Under the pieces are notes generated by a model, which was given only the letters and a program-made list of their open reading frames with translations, had not been told where the DNA came from and did not search any database. From Nitrososphaerota archaeon (GTDB lineage: Archaea > Thermoproteota > Nitrososphaeria > Nitrososphaerales > Nitrosopumilaceae), in NCBI GenBank assembly GCA_021325615.1, contig JAJPGU010000008.1, positions 1 through 64,000 on the forward strand: a stretch of 64,000 bases of DNA. Direction: 5' to 3'. Below are positions 16,490-24,529 of the stretch, piece after piece. Both the position numbers and the translations under genes were made by a program. The first letter of the stretch is position 1, and each line of letters begins with the position of its first letter.

Positions 16490-17170
16490 ATGATGCTTGG
16501 GCGCCGTTCCTTAAAAAACACCATGGCGTTGGTCTTTTCACTTGTAATCATATCGTCGGTTTTGGAATGTGGTGGACAGGTCTTTGCACAGCAGCCCCCG
16601 CAATGGCAGGCAAACCAGATGCCATGGGGCAACCACACCTACGCCGGTGCTCTAAAACCATGCTTCCCGCTAGGGGGTCACGGCCACAGGGGACACTTTG
16701 TGCGTCATGGAAACCAGACCAGCTTCGGAATGCATCCGTACGGGATGAATGGGACATGGATAAGGAATGGCACCCATAACTTTGGACAGTTTGGGAACCA
16801 TGCGGGCTTTAGGCTGCCCCCGTGCCCGGCAAATGCCCAAAACTCGACAGCAGGCCTCCCGGCAGGCGGAAACCAGTCAGCCTCCATGGGCCCCACATCG
16901 GGCAAGATACCAAGCTGGGTCAGGAACAACGCAAAGTGGTGGTCCGAGGGGCAGATGGGTGACTCTGACTTTGTTCAGGGAGTGCAGTTCCTCATCCAGC
17001 AAGGGATAATGAAGATCCCTCCGACCCAGGCAAACCAGACCTCTGGCGGCCAGCCGATTCCGGCATGGGTCAAGACTAATGCCAAATGGTGGTCGCAGGG
17101 CCAGATCTCCGACGATGATTTCATAAAAGGGATTCAATACTTGGTTTCTAATGGCATCGTCAAAATCTGA
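16490..17170 (+). CDS. Secreted protein with two C-terminal W-repeats
   Basis: 226 residues. Signal segment about residues 10-30 (ending FAQ), then a His/Gly/Asn-rich middle with several N-x-S/T sequons and potential metal-binding His, then two copies of a 36-residue module at about residues 143-180 and 189-226. Each copy has the pattern P-x-WV-x-x-N-AKWWS-x-GQ, then D-x-DF and a GIQYL-like helix. The module recurs in the products at 45862 and 48260. TATA-like sequence 25 bases before the ATG supports leaderless start. The next gene follows after 9 bases, so the two form an operon under operator site 1. Confidence 0.8.
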   Translation: MMLGRRSLKNTMALVFSLVIISSVLECGGQVFAQQPPQWQANQMPWGNHTYAGALKPCFPLGGHGHRGHFVRHGNQTSFGMHPYGMNGTWIRNGTHNFGQFGNHAGFRLPPCPANAQNSTAGLPAGGNQSASMGPTSGKIPSWVRNNAKWWSEGQMGDSDFVQGVQFLIQQGIMKIPPTQANQTSGGQPIPAWVKTNAKWWSQGQISDDDFIKGIQYLVSNGIVKI

Positions 17171-17179
17171 GGGATCCGA

Positions 17180-18805
17180 TTGATGCTCAAAAACCTGGCG
17201 CTCGCGCCCATACTTTTTGTCGCGTTGGCTGCAGCACCGCTTGCCTTATCGGGCCAGATCCCCCTTGCCCTTGCAGACAACGGGCTCATTTTTACAAGTA
17301 GCAACTCCACCGCCGTTTCAACCGGGCCGGACTCTACATCCGTCTCGATTTCCCCAAGCTCTCCAACGGCCAATGCGGGAGCGTCTGTAACGCTAATCGT
17401 AACGGTTGAAGACGCGCAGAACCCATCAAACACCCCATCGGGGAGCGTTCTTTTGTCTGACAACAACGCAGGGGGTACGTTCAGCCCGTCCTCATGTACG
17501 GTATCCGGCGGCACGTGCAGCGTATCCTATACCGCATCGCAAACCTCGTCGGGGACCATAACTATAACGGCAAGCTATGCGGGAGACTCGGGGCACAACC
17601 CAAGCTCTGGAACCTATTCAATTACAATAAGCCCTCTCAATCCCACCAGCACCACCATCTCACCTAACACGGGAGCACTGCCCGCAAACAGGACTATGGA
17701 GTTTTCAATAGTGGTAAAGGATACGGCAGCCTCCCCCCTTGCGCTCTCCGGCAGCGTGACCATTAGCGACAACAACGCGGGGGGAACCTTTACCCCGGAC
17801 TCGTGCACACTTACTGCTGGGCAGTGTGTCACTACCTATGTTGCTGCTGTGAACCCTCCAAACGTGATAAAAATCAACGCGACATACGGCGGGGACAGCC
17901 AGCACTCTGGCAGCTCGGCGGTATCTAGCATATCGACGTCCACGCTAGACGGTACTGTTACCACGCTGACTCCAAATCCTGCCACATACTCTTCTGGGGG
18001 CAGCGTCGCGTTTACGGCTACGGTCTCTGATGCTGCAAACCCGTCCTCATCCATGATAGGTATAATCTCATGGGGCGACGGGGGAGCAGGGGGTATTTTC
18101 AACCCGAACAACTGTATCCTGTCAAACAACAAATGCGCGGTAACGTACACGCCTCCCTCTCAAATTGCAGGCCCTGTTACAATCACGGCTACTTATGCGG
18201 GCGACTCTGGTCACTCTGGCAGCTCGGGAACTTCCTCACTTTCCTCCGGCACTGCCACAAGTCAGCAATCCTCTGGCCCTTCGGCAACAAGCCCTGCAAC
18301 GACACCAGCAAGCCCGCAACAGAACCCGCCCTCTGCACAGCAGCCGGGTACGACGCAGACAGCCCCCTCCTCAACACAATCCTCGCCTACCACATCCCAG
18401 GGCACAGACCAGCCAAATGCGCCCTCAAACCCGTCGACCCAGACCCAATCTTCCGCGTCTCCTGCACCAAATCCGTCGGCAATGGCGGGAACGGGACAGC
18501 AGGGACAGGCCCCGCCTTCCAGCCCTGCGGGAACGACAAACAACGGACACGCCAATCCATCCGTGGGTACTGCGCCACTCGAGGGTGCTGGTTCTCAGAA
18601 TCCACAAGTGCAGCCATCTGATCAGGGCGCTAGCCCCGCCGCCGTGCCACAATCTTCACCGCCTTCAAAGACCCAATCGGGAATTTCAAGTCCTGCCAAT
18701 CCATCGCAGCAGGGAACGCCTACTGTCAGCCAGATAATAAACTCGCCTGAAACAATCTTTGACAAGTTTATCTCTCTCTTTGAAAGCCTCTTCAAGAAAT
18801 TCTAG
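17180..18805 (+). CDS. Secreted Ig-like repeat stalk protein
   Basis: 541 residues. Signal peptide (residues 1 to about 32), three Ig-like repeats of about 95 residues each with NNAGGTF (or GGAGGIF), a Cys pair and ITASYAGDS/NATYGGDS closing strands, and then a Ser/Thr/Pro/Gln-rich stalk (about residues 355-515). It ends in a short amphipathic helix (FDKFISLFESLFKKF) rather than a sorting signal. The layout suits a glycosylated surface fibre or adhesin. It starts 9 bases after the W-repeat gene and is probably co-transcribed. The stalk would be a plausible substrate for the GT39 transferase at 5853 (inference). Confidence 0.8.
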   Translation: MMLKNLALAPILFVALAAAPLALSGQIPLALADNGLIFTSSNSTAVSTGPDSTSVSISPSSPTANAGASVTLIVTVEDAQNPSNTPSGSVLLSDNNAGGTFSPSSCTVSGGTCSVSYTASQTSSGTITITASYAGDSGHNPSSGTYSITISPLNPTSTTISPNTGALPANRTMEFSIVVKDTAASPLALSGSVTISDNNAGGTFTPDSCTLTAGQCVTTYVAAVNPPNVIKINATYGGDSQHSGSSAVSSISTSTLDGTVTTLTPNPATYSSGGSVAFTATVSDAANPSSSMIGIISWGDGGAGGIFNPNNCILSNNKCAVTYTPPSQIAGPVTITATYAGDSGHSGSSGTSSLSSGTATSQQSSGPSATSPATTPASPQQNPPSAQQPGTTQTAPSSTQSSPTTSQGTDQPNAPSNPSTQTQSSASPAPNPSAMAGTGQQGQAPPSSPAGTTNNGHANPSVGTAPLEGAGSQNPQVQPSDQGASPAAVPQSSPPSKTQSGISSPANPSQQGTPTVSQIINSPETIFDKFISLFESLFKKF

Positions 18806-18820
18806 AAGATTCATTCACTA

Positions 18821-18840
18821 ACTTTGTTCGTTAACAAGGT
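18821..18840 (+). promoter_or_regulatory. 20-bp inverted-repeat operator, site 2
   Basis: ACTTTGTTCGTTAACAAGGT, 12 bases upstream of the TATA-like TTTATAAATT of the 47-residue gene. It matches the reverse complement of site 3 (22378-22397) at 18 of 20 positions. Similarity continues through the spacer and TATA box. Confidence 0.65.
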
Positions 18841-18878
18841 GTCGCAATTTTTTATAAATTATTTGTGAATGATTTAGT

Positions 18879-19022
18879 ATGACGATAATAAGCAACATGG
18901 CAGTCGCATCGCTTGTGATGGTTGTTATGCCGTTCTATGGTGACATTTTTTCAGCAGTTGCCCAAGTCTCTGCAAAATCTCTCATGCCGGTCTTGCTTTC
19001 TACCTTGGGCATTACCTTTTAG
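18879..19022 (+). CDS. 47-residue hydrophobic peptide
   Basis: Begins MTIISNMAVASLVMVVMPFY and ends in LLSTLGITF. It has an apolar N-terminal half that could span or insert in the membrane and a small amphipathic second half. A good TATA-like box (18851-18860) lies 25 bases before the ATG, and operator site 2 is just upstream, so a transcript is likely. Translation is unproven; the RNA itself might be the product. No family recognised. Confidence 0.5.
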   Translation: MTIISNMAVASLVMVVMPFYGDIFSAVAQVSAKSLMPVLLSTLGITF

Positions 19023-19176
19023 GGCCGCTCTCGCTTCCGGAGGTTTGCATCTTTCAGTCACTGCGCCACGGCAACAAACCTGTCGGGATTGCAAAAAATT
19101 TTGCCAACTGCAATTCATTCAGAAATTAATTATTTTTGAGTAATTGCTTAAATACAAGAAAAGAAACTCGTCTTTA

Positions 19177-20217
19177 GTGAGAATTAACGCCAAAGCGCTT
19201 GCATTACTTGGAATTTTGATAAGTGCTACCGGTGTAGCTCCAGTCTTTGCTGCAAATTCTACTAACAGTACAAACTCAACCATGGCCTCTCCGCCTGCCA
19301 TGGGCTCAAACACCACAATGACCCAGGCTACGTCTACAGGGTCAAATTCACCGATGGCCTCTTCTTCATCTAACAATACAAGTCCTACCGTCCCGGCGAA
19401 CCTTCCACCTCCTGCATACATGATAACAAATGCCACGGCGGGGAATTCGGGCTCCATAGTCCAGATGGGCGGCGCCACACCTGCGGTGTCTGTGACAACC
19501 GACAAGTCCTCGTACAACGATGGTGACAAGATTACAATCTCGGGAACGACCCATGACTACCTTGGGGATACCCCGCTTACCCTTATTCTTAGAAACCCAG
19601 ATGGCAACGTAGTTACTGTGAACCAGATTCCGGTTACTACTGCGAAAACGTTTTCGATTACAATGACTGCCGGCGGAGCCTTATGGCAGGCTGCCGGTGC
19701 CTATTCTGTATACGTGCAGTTTGGAGGTCCTGACAGATCCGCCAAGACCACATTCCAGTTCTCAGGCTCGACAGTAGGTCCTGCAGGGAACACCATCTTG
19801 GTAGACGGCACCAACTCCTCGATAACCTATACAATAACCAACGGCAAGGTAACTGACGTAAAGGCAGACACCAACTCAAAGTCACTCATAGTTTCGATCG
19901 AAACCACGGGAGATGGAGTTCTCACAATAACCATGCCAAGGGCACTCATCGATGCCAAGAAGACCGACGGCTCTGATGACACCTTCTTTGTGCTAAATGA
20001 CGGCCAGGAGAACGACCAGGCCCAGGAAACCCACACCACAACCACAGCAAGGACGCTTGAGATTCCATTCACGAACGGAACATCTCAGATAGAAATAATC
20101 GGTACCGTGGTGGTGCCGGAGTTTGGCGAGATTGCAGCCATGGTGCTGGCGGTTGCGATAGTATCCATAATCGCAATCTCCTCAAAGACCGGGCTGAGGT
20201 TCCTGCCAAAGCCCTAG
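19177..20217 (+). CDS. PEFG-CTERM surface protein (beta-domain paralogue)
   Basis: 346 residues. Signal peptide ending VFA, a Ser/Thr/Asn-rich segment, a first beta domain (TDKSSYNDGDKITISGT ... LWQAAGAYSVYVQFG), a second beta domain (SITYTITNGKV ... TMPRALIDAK) and a C-terminal VPEFG, membrane helix and basic tail. PEFG-CTERM is the thaumarchaeal archaeosortase signal: the protein is exported, cut and probably linked to lipid. GTG 19177 is chosen over an upstream TTG at 19144 because it gives a 28-residue signal region of the same length as the paralogue at 33294, and a TATA-like CTTAAATAC lies 26 bases before it. Confidence 0.88.
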   Translation: MRINAKALALLGILISATGVAPVFAANSTNSTNSTMASPPAMGSNTTMTQATSTGSNSPMASSSSNNTSPTVPANLPPPAYMITNATAGNSGSIVQMGGATPAVSVTTDKSSYNDGDKITISGTTHDYLGDTPLTLILRNPDGNVVTVNQIPVTTAKTFSITMTAGGALWQAAGAYSVYVQFGGPDRSAKTTFQFSGSTVGPAGNTILVDGTNSSITYTITNGKVTDVKADTNSKSLIVSIETTGDGVLTITMPRALIDAKKTDGSDDTFFVLNDGQENDQAQETHTTTTARTLEIPFTNGTSQIEIIGTVVVPEFGEIAAMVLAVAIVSIIAISSKTGLRFLPKP

Positions 20218-20252
20218 GGATGTCCCCTTAGGCCTTTTCAAAGTACGGTCGA

Positions 20253-21677
20253 TTACTGGGTTGCATGCGCGTCCCTCCTTTTTGCATTCAGTTCGAGAAG
20301 GGAGGGTATCATAGATGACACAAGCAGGGCAGCGGAAAGGTAAAAGATTGCGTGGATGGAGTTCACAAAGCCTACGCCGCTTGAAAAGCTCGCAGCCTTG
20401 CCTACGAAAATCGTCTCAAGTTCTGAGATTGGGACTGCCCTTGTGATGATGAGGAAGGATATGCCTATGCTGGTTACGTTCCCGAGGGTGACGAGAGTAG
20501 TTGTCATGCCGGAAGCTATTCCCCTCCTTTCGGGCGAGACGGAATTCATGACGACTGTCCTATTTGGGGCGGCAAACATCCCCATTCCTGATCCTATGAG
20601 AACGAGAGGTATCATCAACTGGACAAAACCCTCGTGCTGCTTGAGCGAGGTCATGAGAAGGAATCCTACTGCAGAAATCCCTAGGCCTGCAAGGATGAAG
20701 AACCTGGAGCCATGCTTGTCAGAGAGCCAGCCGCTTATTGGTCCGAACGTGGCCATTGTGAACGATACGGGTATTAGGTAGAGGCCAGATTCTAGGGTGC
20801 TGAGCCTCATTGTTGGACCTTGGAGGTAAAATGACATCACAAGAATCAACGCACCCCTTGCGAGGGCATTGAAGAACACGCTAAGGTTGCCAATGTTAAA
20901 GACACGTATCTTGAAAAGCCTGACATCGAACATGGGATCCCTGATCTTGGACTCGGCGTAGACAAAAACCGCCAGCAGTGCAATCCCACCTAAAATCATC
21001 AGCATCTCTTGAGCCGCGGACAGCATTTGCAGGGGTCCTAGGGTGACCCCGAGGAAGAGGCTTAAAAGGCCAAGTGCGAGTATGCAGTTCCCGACCCAGT
21101 CTACCCTGCCGCCAGTCCTAGTTCCAAGCTCCTTGAGCTTTGTGTAGGACCAGACGGCGCCAAAGGCGCCTATGGGCACGTTTACCCAGAAAATTGACCT
21201 CCACCCGAGGGTGTCAGTCAGCAGCCCTCCGAGTACCAAGCCTGCGACTGATCCAAATACTATGGAAACCTGGTTCAAGCCTAGGGCCTTTCCTCTCTCC
21301 TTTGCGTCAAAGGCATCCGTGAGTATTGCCGCGCTGTTTGAAAAAAGGAACGCTGCCCCCACTGCTTGGATGGATCTAAACAATATCAGTTCTAGGCCAG
21401 AGCTTGAAAATCCGCATAGGAGGGAGCCGCCGGTGAATATGATGAGCCCGAGATTGTAAAGCCTGACACGGCCAAACATGTCAGCAAGCCTCCCGAAACT
21501 AAGGAGAGCTATCGTAGTGACAAGCCCAAAACATAGCACAATCCACATTGTTTCAAGGATTGATGCGTGTAGGTCTGCCGAGATCTTTGGGAGGGCGATT
21601 ATCACAATATTCGTGTCAAGGGATGCCATCAAGATCGTAATCGTGGTGTTTGTGAGGGCTATCCATTTGTACTGCAT
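20253..21677 (-). CDS. MFS drug/H+ exporter, DHA2 (14-helix) type
   Basis: 474 residues with about 14 membrane helices. Motif A appears as FGRLADMFGRVRLY between helices 2 and 3, motif D1-like LDTNIVIIALPKI in helix 1, and motif C-like GLVLGGLLTDTLGWRSIFWVN in helix 5, all typical of EmrB/QacA proton-driven exporters. The ATG follows a TATA-like GCATATAAAAG by 26 bases. Substrates cannot be read from sequence. Neighbouring export genes (MacB operon) suggest a detoxification or envelope-stress cluster. Confidence 0.9.
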   Translation of the reverse strand: MQYKWIALTNTTITILMASLDTNIVIIALPKISADLHASILETMWIVLCFGLVTTIALLSFGRLADMFGRVRLYNLGLIIFTGGSLLCGFSSSGLELILFRSIQAVGAAFLFSNSAAILTDAFDAKERGKALGLNQVSIVFGSVAGLVLGGLLTDTLGWRSIFWVNVPIGAFGAVWSYTKLKELGTRTGGRVDWVGNCILALGLLSLFLGVTLGPLQMLSAAQEMLMILGGIALLAVFVYAESKIRDPMFDVRLFKIRVFNIGNLSVFFNALARGALILVMSFYLQGPTMRLSTLESGLYLIPVSFTMATFGPISGWLSDKHGSRFFILAGLGISAVGFLLMTSLKQHEGFVQLMIPLVLIGSGMGMFAAPNRTVVMNSVSPERRGIASGMTTTLVTLGNVTSIGISFLIITRAVPISELETIFVGKAASFSSGVGFVNSIHAIFYLSAALLVSSMIPSLLELNAKRRDAHATQ

Positions 21678-21802
21678 CAGGTCTTACCGTCTGTGATCTT
21701 TTATATGCATCATACTAATTTGAACCAAAGGCTGCTTCCTCTATGGGATGGTGGGAGTGGTAGAAAAATATGGATAAAAAGGGGAGGAGCGTGCCGAGGA
21801 TT

Positions 21803-22336
21803 TTATTCTTGGTATCCGCTCTGCGTGGTTGCACCGGATGAGGACTGACCTTGGCTTGGGTTTCCGCTAGGGATTTTTGACCAAGCTCCTGCATGCAGGC
21901 CCATCATGCCGTGTGCCCTAAATCCAGATCCGCCCATGCCTCCAAACGCCATCATGTTCAAGGGATGTCCAGTTGATGTCTTTAGCACTTGACCGTTTCC
22001 GGCATCCACGATTACGGAGTAGATGCTGACGCCGTCCGTTACCTTGAAGACGTAAACGGCATACCCCTGCTGTATTGCAAGGCCTCCGGCAAGAACCTGG
22101 CCGTTTGGCACCTGTCCTGCCGCGGTAGTTGCTGCGGCAGTAAAGGATGTCTTCACGCTACCAAGTATCATGTGCGGTAGGTTGATTGAGCCCTGGATGG
22201 CCGTCTGGCCTGAACCGGAACCTGAACCCGGCGCCGTCTGTGCATATGCCAGTGAGCTTCCGACGGTGGCAACAATTGCCACGCCGAGAATCACGGCAAG
22301 CAGTTTCTGGTTGTTCTTCAGAACCTGTGTGTTCAT
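21803..22336 (-). CDS. Secreted PepSY-like protein
   Basis: 177 residues. Signal peptide (about residues 1-33, ending AYA), then a PepSY-like unit (VLAGGLAIQQGYAVYVFKVT, SVIVDAGNGQVLKTS) and a Gly/Met/His-rich tail with GGMGGSG and AHGMMGLHAG. PepSY domains often inhibit proteases or bind metals; the Met/His tail could bind copper. The promoter carries operator site 3 just upstream of CATTATAAATTG, and this promoter is nearly identical to that of the 47-residue gene at 18879. Confidence 0.8.
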   Translation of the reverse strand: MNTQVLKNNQKLLAVILGVAIVATVGSSLAYAQTAPGSGSGSGQTAIQGSINLPHMILGSVKTSFTAAATTAAGQVPNGQVLAGGLAIQQGYAVYVFKVTDGVSIYSVIVDAGNGQVLKTSTGHPLNMMAFGGMGGSGFRAHGMMGLHAGAWSKIPSGNPSQGQSSSGATTQSGYQE

Positions 22337-22377
22337 TCCACCGTATATTGTGCCTTCAATTTATAATGGATTGTGCC

Positions 22378-22397
22378 ACCTTGTTAAGGAACAAGGT
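22378..22397 (-). promoter_or_regulatory. 20-bp inverted-repeat operator, site 3
   Basis: Plus strand ACCTTGTTAAGGAACAAGGT: arms ACCTTGTT and AACAAGGT pair perfectly. It lies immediately upstream of the TATA box of the PepSY gene on the minus strand. Read on that strand, operator, spacer and TATA box match site 2 and its promoter at most positions. Confidence 0.65.
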
Positions 22398-22489
22398 TAA
22401 TGATTGTGATGGCCCTTTGATAACGACATGGGCAGGACCTGGAAGGAAGGAACTCTCACAGGGTTTGGGGGTGATCTCTGGTACCAGTG

Positions 22490-23035
22490 CTAGTCTTTGC
22501 CGAGCTCGTCGTCTATCTTGTCCTGTGTTGCCTTGTACTTCTTGTACCGGGAATTCCATTTTGAAAAGAACCTGTATTCCTTTAATGCCACATAGAGCAA
22601 TACTGCCGCAAATATTATGCAGAGGAAAATGAAGGCCTGGATGCCTATGAAAATTGGCAGGTCTTGGTGGGGCGGGTGGAACGGGGCATGGAAGGGGATC
22701 TCCCGTATGGTGGCATTGCCAACTTTCTCGACTAGGTAAAACTGCGATCCATTCTGGGGCATAAATCCGCCCTGCATAATGGGTCTTTCAAACTGCTCAT
22801 GGTTGGACTCGAGTCTGAAAACACTGTAACGCGGATGGCCAATGAGTATTCCGCCCATTACGAGGGCCACAGGGGCGAAAATAAGGGCTGAGGCTATGAA
22901 TATGAGGAATATGCGCCTTGAACTATTAGTGTGCGAAAGAAGGTCATCAATCATCTTGAACATGTTTTCAGGAGCTTCCTTTGGCCCCTCTCCCTTGTCA
23001 GGAGTCTTGTCTTTTTCATCATCTGGTCTAGACAT
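22490..23035 (-). CDS. Two-helix membrane protein with charged ends
   Basis: 181 residues. An acidic/basic cytosolic N-terminus (MSRPDDEKDKTPDKGEG), a first membrane helix (IFLIFIASALIFAPVALVMG), an outside loop of about 65 residues with HAPFHPPHQD (His-rich, possibly metal-binding), a second helix and a basic coiled C-terminus. Unrecognised family. The promoter region contains a half-site (ACTTTGTTC at 23079-23087) of the operator family upstream of TGTTTTATTCGC, inside the end of the winged-helix gene. Confidence 0.7.
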   Translation of the reverse strand: MSRPDDEKDKTPDKGEGPKEAPENMFKMIDDLLSHTNSSRRIFLIFIASALIFAPVALVMGGILIGHPRYSVFRLESNHEQFERPIMQGGFMPQNGSQFYLVEKVGNATIREIPFHAPFHPPHQDLPIFIGIQAFIFLCIIFAAVLLYVALKEYRFFSKWNSRYKKYKATQDKIDDELGKD

Positions 23036-23075
23036 TCAGTTGATCAACTCCCCCGTGTGCGAATAAAACATTTCG

Positions 23076-23381
23076 CTAACTTTGTTCCCGATCACTTTTT
23101 TCACTCCTGGGAAAGATTTCCTCATAAGGCTCCAAAACCATTCGGCAAAACTGCCTTCCTTTCTCGGTAACGGAATATTTTATCACCTTTTTGTTGCCCC
23201 ATGGTATCTCTGTCCTTTTTATGAAACCCTTGCGCTCTAGGCTCTCGAGAATATCGCGGTGTTTCATCAGATTTAGCCCGCAATAGCTTAGGAGGTTGGT
23301 TTGGTTGAGCTCCCCATACTCGGTAAGTTTCAAAAGTATGTCCTTTCGAATATAAACTCGGTCACGATATTCATGGGACAA
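23076..23381 (-). CDS. Winged-helix transcription regulator
   Basis: 101 residues from a TTG start (MSHEYRDRVYIRKDILLKL). It has a winged-helix pattern: L-x-EYGELNQTNLLSYCGLN (helices 2-3), HRDILESLERKGFI (recognition region), a wing with KKVIKYSVTEKG and a C-terminal helix. Archaeal single-domain regulators of this kind bind inverted repeats as dimers. The gene lies among the promoters that carry the 20-bp repeat, and its own promoter has ACTTTGTTG at 23389-23397 between TATA and start. It is therefore the leading local candidate for the binder (inference). Confidence 0.8.
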   Translation of the reverse strand: MSHEYRDRVYIRKDILLKLTEYGELNQTNLLSYCGLNLMKHRDILESLERKGFIKRTEIPWGNKKVIKYSVTEKGRQFCRMVLEPYEEIFPRSEKSDREQS

Positions 23382-23491
23382 GGTATCGACTTTGTTGGGC
23401 GTAAAAATCTGTATTAAGCTTTTACTTGGAGTCTATGCTGTCTGGCAAGGTAGCTGGCGGACGGCATCTTGTTGTCCCGCGCTCTCCGTTA

Positions 23492-23511
23492 ACAATGTTC
23501 ATGAACAAAGT
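23492..23511 (+). promoter_or_regulatory. 20-bp inverted-repeat operator, site 5
   Basis: ACAATGTTCATGAACAAAGT, with TGTTCATGAACA as a perfect core palindrome. It ends 10 bases before the TATA-like ATTTAATTTA (23521-23530) of the transcription unit that leads to the MacB operon. Confidence 0.65.
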
Positions 23512-23550
23512 TTGACAATTATTTAATTTATCACCGGCGAATGATGAGAC

Positions 23551-23637
23551 GTGGGCACTACTTTAGAATCTACTGTGGAGAACTATTTTCACAACCCCTT
23601 CGATCTTAGTGCCTACTCCACCAGTGGAGGTGCCCAC
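23551..23637 (+). ncRNA. Inverted-repeat leader or small RNA before the MacB operon
   Basis: Arms GTGGGCAC (23551-23558) and GTGCCCAC (23630-23637) pair perfectly. Inside, CTGTGGAG (23573-23580) pairs with CTCCACCAG (23616-23624) with one bulge. The left arm begins about 25 bases after a TATA-like box, at the predicted transcription start. The ABC genes begin 140 bases further on with their own GGGAGG ribosome site, so this may be a structured 5' leader or a separate RNA. A 79-residue frame (GTG 23551 to 23790) crosses it but has no protein-like features. Confidence 0.45.
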
Positions 23638-23776
23638 AATGAATTCAAGTCAACCGTGGAAAAAACTCCAGTCAAATCTGGTTTTGGGACGGATTGTGCA
23701 AGCCGGATTTTTACCATTGTAATAAATTTTTTACAAGGGTATGTAATTATAGCAAGAAAGTCGAGGGAGGATAAGA

Positions 23777-24529
23777 ATGTCTTTGAGTAGGGATAAATCA
23801 GGGACTAGACAAGCGACAACATTGGTAAGCAGGGCTAATGAAACAGCCAACGCTTTAGAAGTCCGAGGCCTTTCAAAAATTTACGATTCCACGGCAGGCC
23901 GCGTGGTGGCGCTGGATAACATTAATTTCACGGTGAAAAAGGGCGAGTTTGTCTCGATAGTGGGCCCATCGGGGAGCGGTAAATCCACGCTGCTCAACAT
24001 GGTGGGAGCCCTTGACAGGCCAACTGTGGGGCAGGTGCTCATCAACGGTATTGACATCTTTGCATTGAACGACTCGCAGATAGCTACAATGAGAAACAGC
24101 CTCATAGGCTTCATCTTCCAGTCGTTTAATCTCATAAACAGGACCACCGTCCTAAAAAACGTAAAACTTCCCGGAACAATATCTGGGATGTCCGTTTCTG
24201 AGGCCAACGAGAGGGCTATGAAGATACTTGACGCGTTGGGGATAGGTGACAAGGCATCACAAAAACCAATCAACCTAAGCGGAGGCCAGCAGCAACGCGT
24301 TGCAATTGCAAGGGCCCTTGTAAACAATCCGGCAATAATCCTTGCCGACGAGCCAACTGGAAACTTGGATACAAAGACTGGTGACGACGTTTTTGATATG
24401 TTAAAGATGCTTTCTCGCAAGTTCAATCGAACAATCATCATGGTCACCCACAACCCCGAACTTGCAGAATCAACTGATAGATCTATTTTGATAAGAGATG
24501 GAGGAATCGAGAAAGATGTCATCAATTAG
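23777..24529 (+). CDS. MacB/LolD-type ABC transporter ATPase
   Basis: 250 residues. Walker A GPSGSGKST (63-71), Q-loop FIFQSFNLI, signature LSGGQ (167-171), Walker B IILADEPTGNLD (187-198) and H-loop VTHNPEL. The short LEVRGLSKIYDST start and AxMRNSLIGFIFQ are typical of the MacB/LolD/FtsE group, which drives shape changes in a FtsX-like permease rather than classical import. GGGAGG precedes the ATG by 7 bases. The frame overlaps the next gene by 14 bases. It operates with the products at 24516 and 26623. Confidence 0.95.
   Translation: MSLSRDKSGTRQATTLVSRANETANALEVRGLSKIYDSTAGRVVALDNINFTVKKGEFVSIVGPSGSGKSTLLNMVGALDRPTVGQVLINGIDIFALNDSQIATMRNSLIGFIFQSFNLINRTTVLKNVKLPGTISGMSVSEANERAMKILDALGIGDKASQKPINLSGGQQQRVAIARALVNNPAIILADEPTGNLDTKTGDDVFDMLKMLSRKFNRTIIMVTHNPELAESTDRSILIRDGGIEKDVIN

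Noticed and set aside
18070-18737. Two long plus-strand frames inside the Ig-stalk gene
   Set aside because: They are out-of-frame readings of Ser/Thr/Pro/Gln-rich coding DNA, giving Arg/Pro/Gln-rich products without domains.
23551-23790. 79-residue frame before the ABC genes
   Set aside because: It overlaps the ATPase start and its first third is the inverted repeat; no homology-like features. Kept as an RNA or leader candidate instead.
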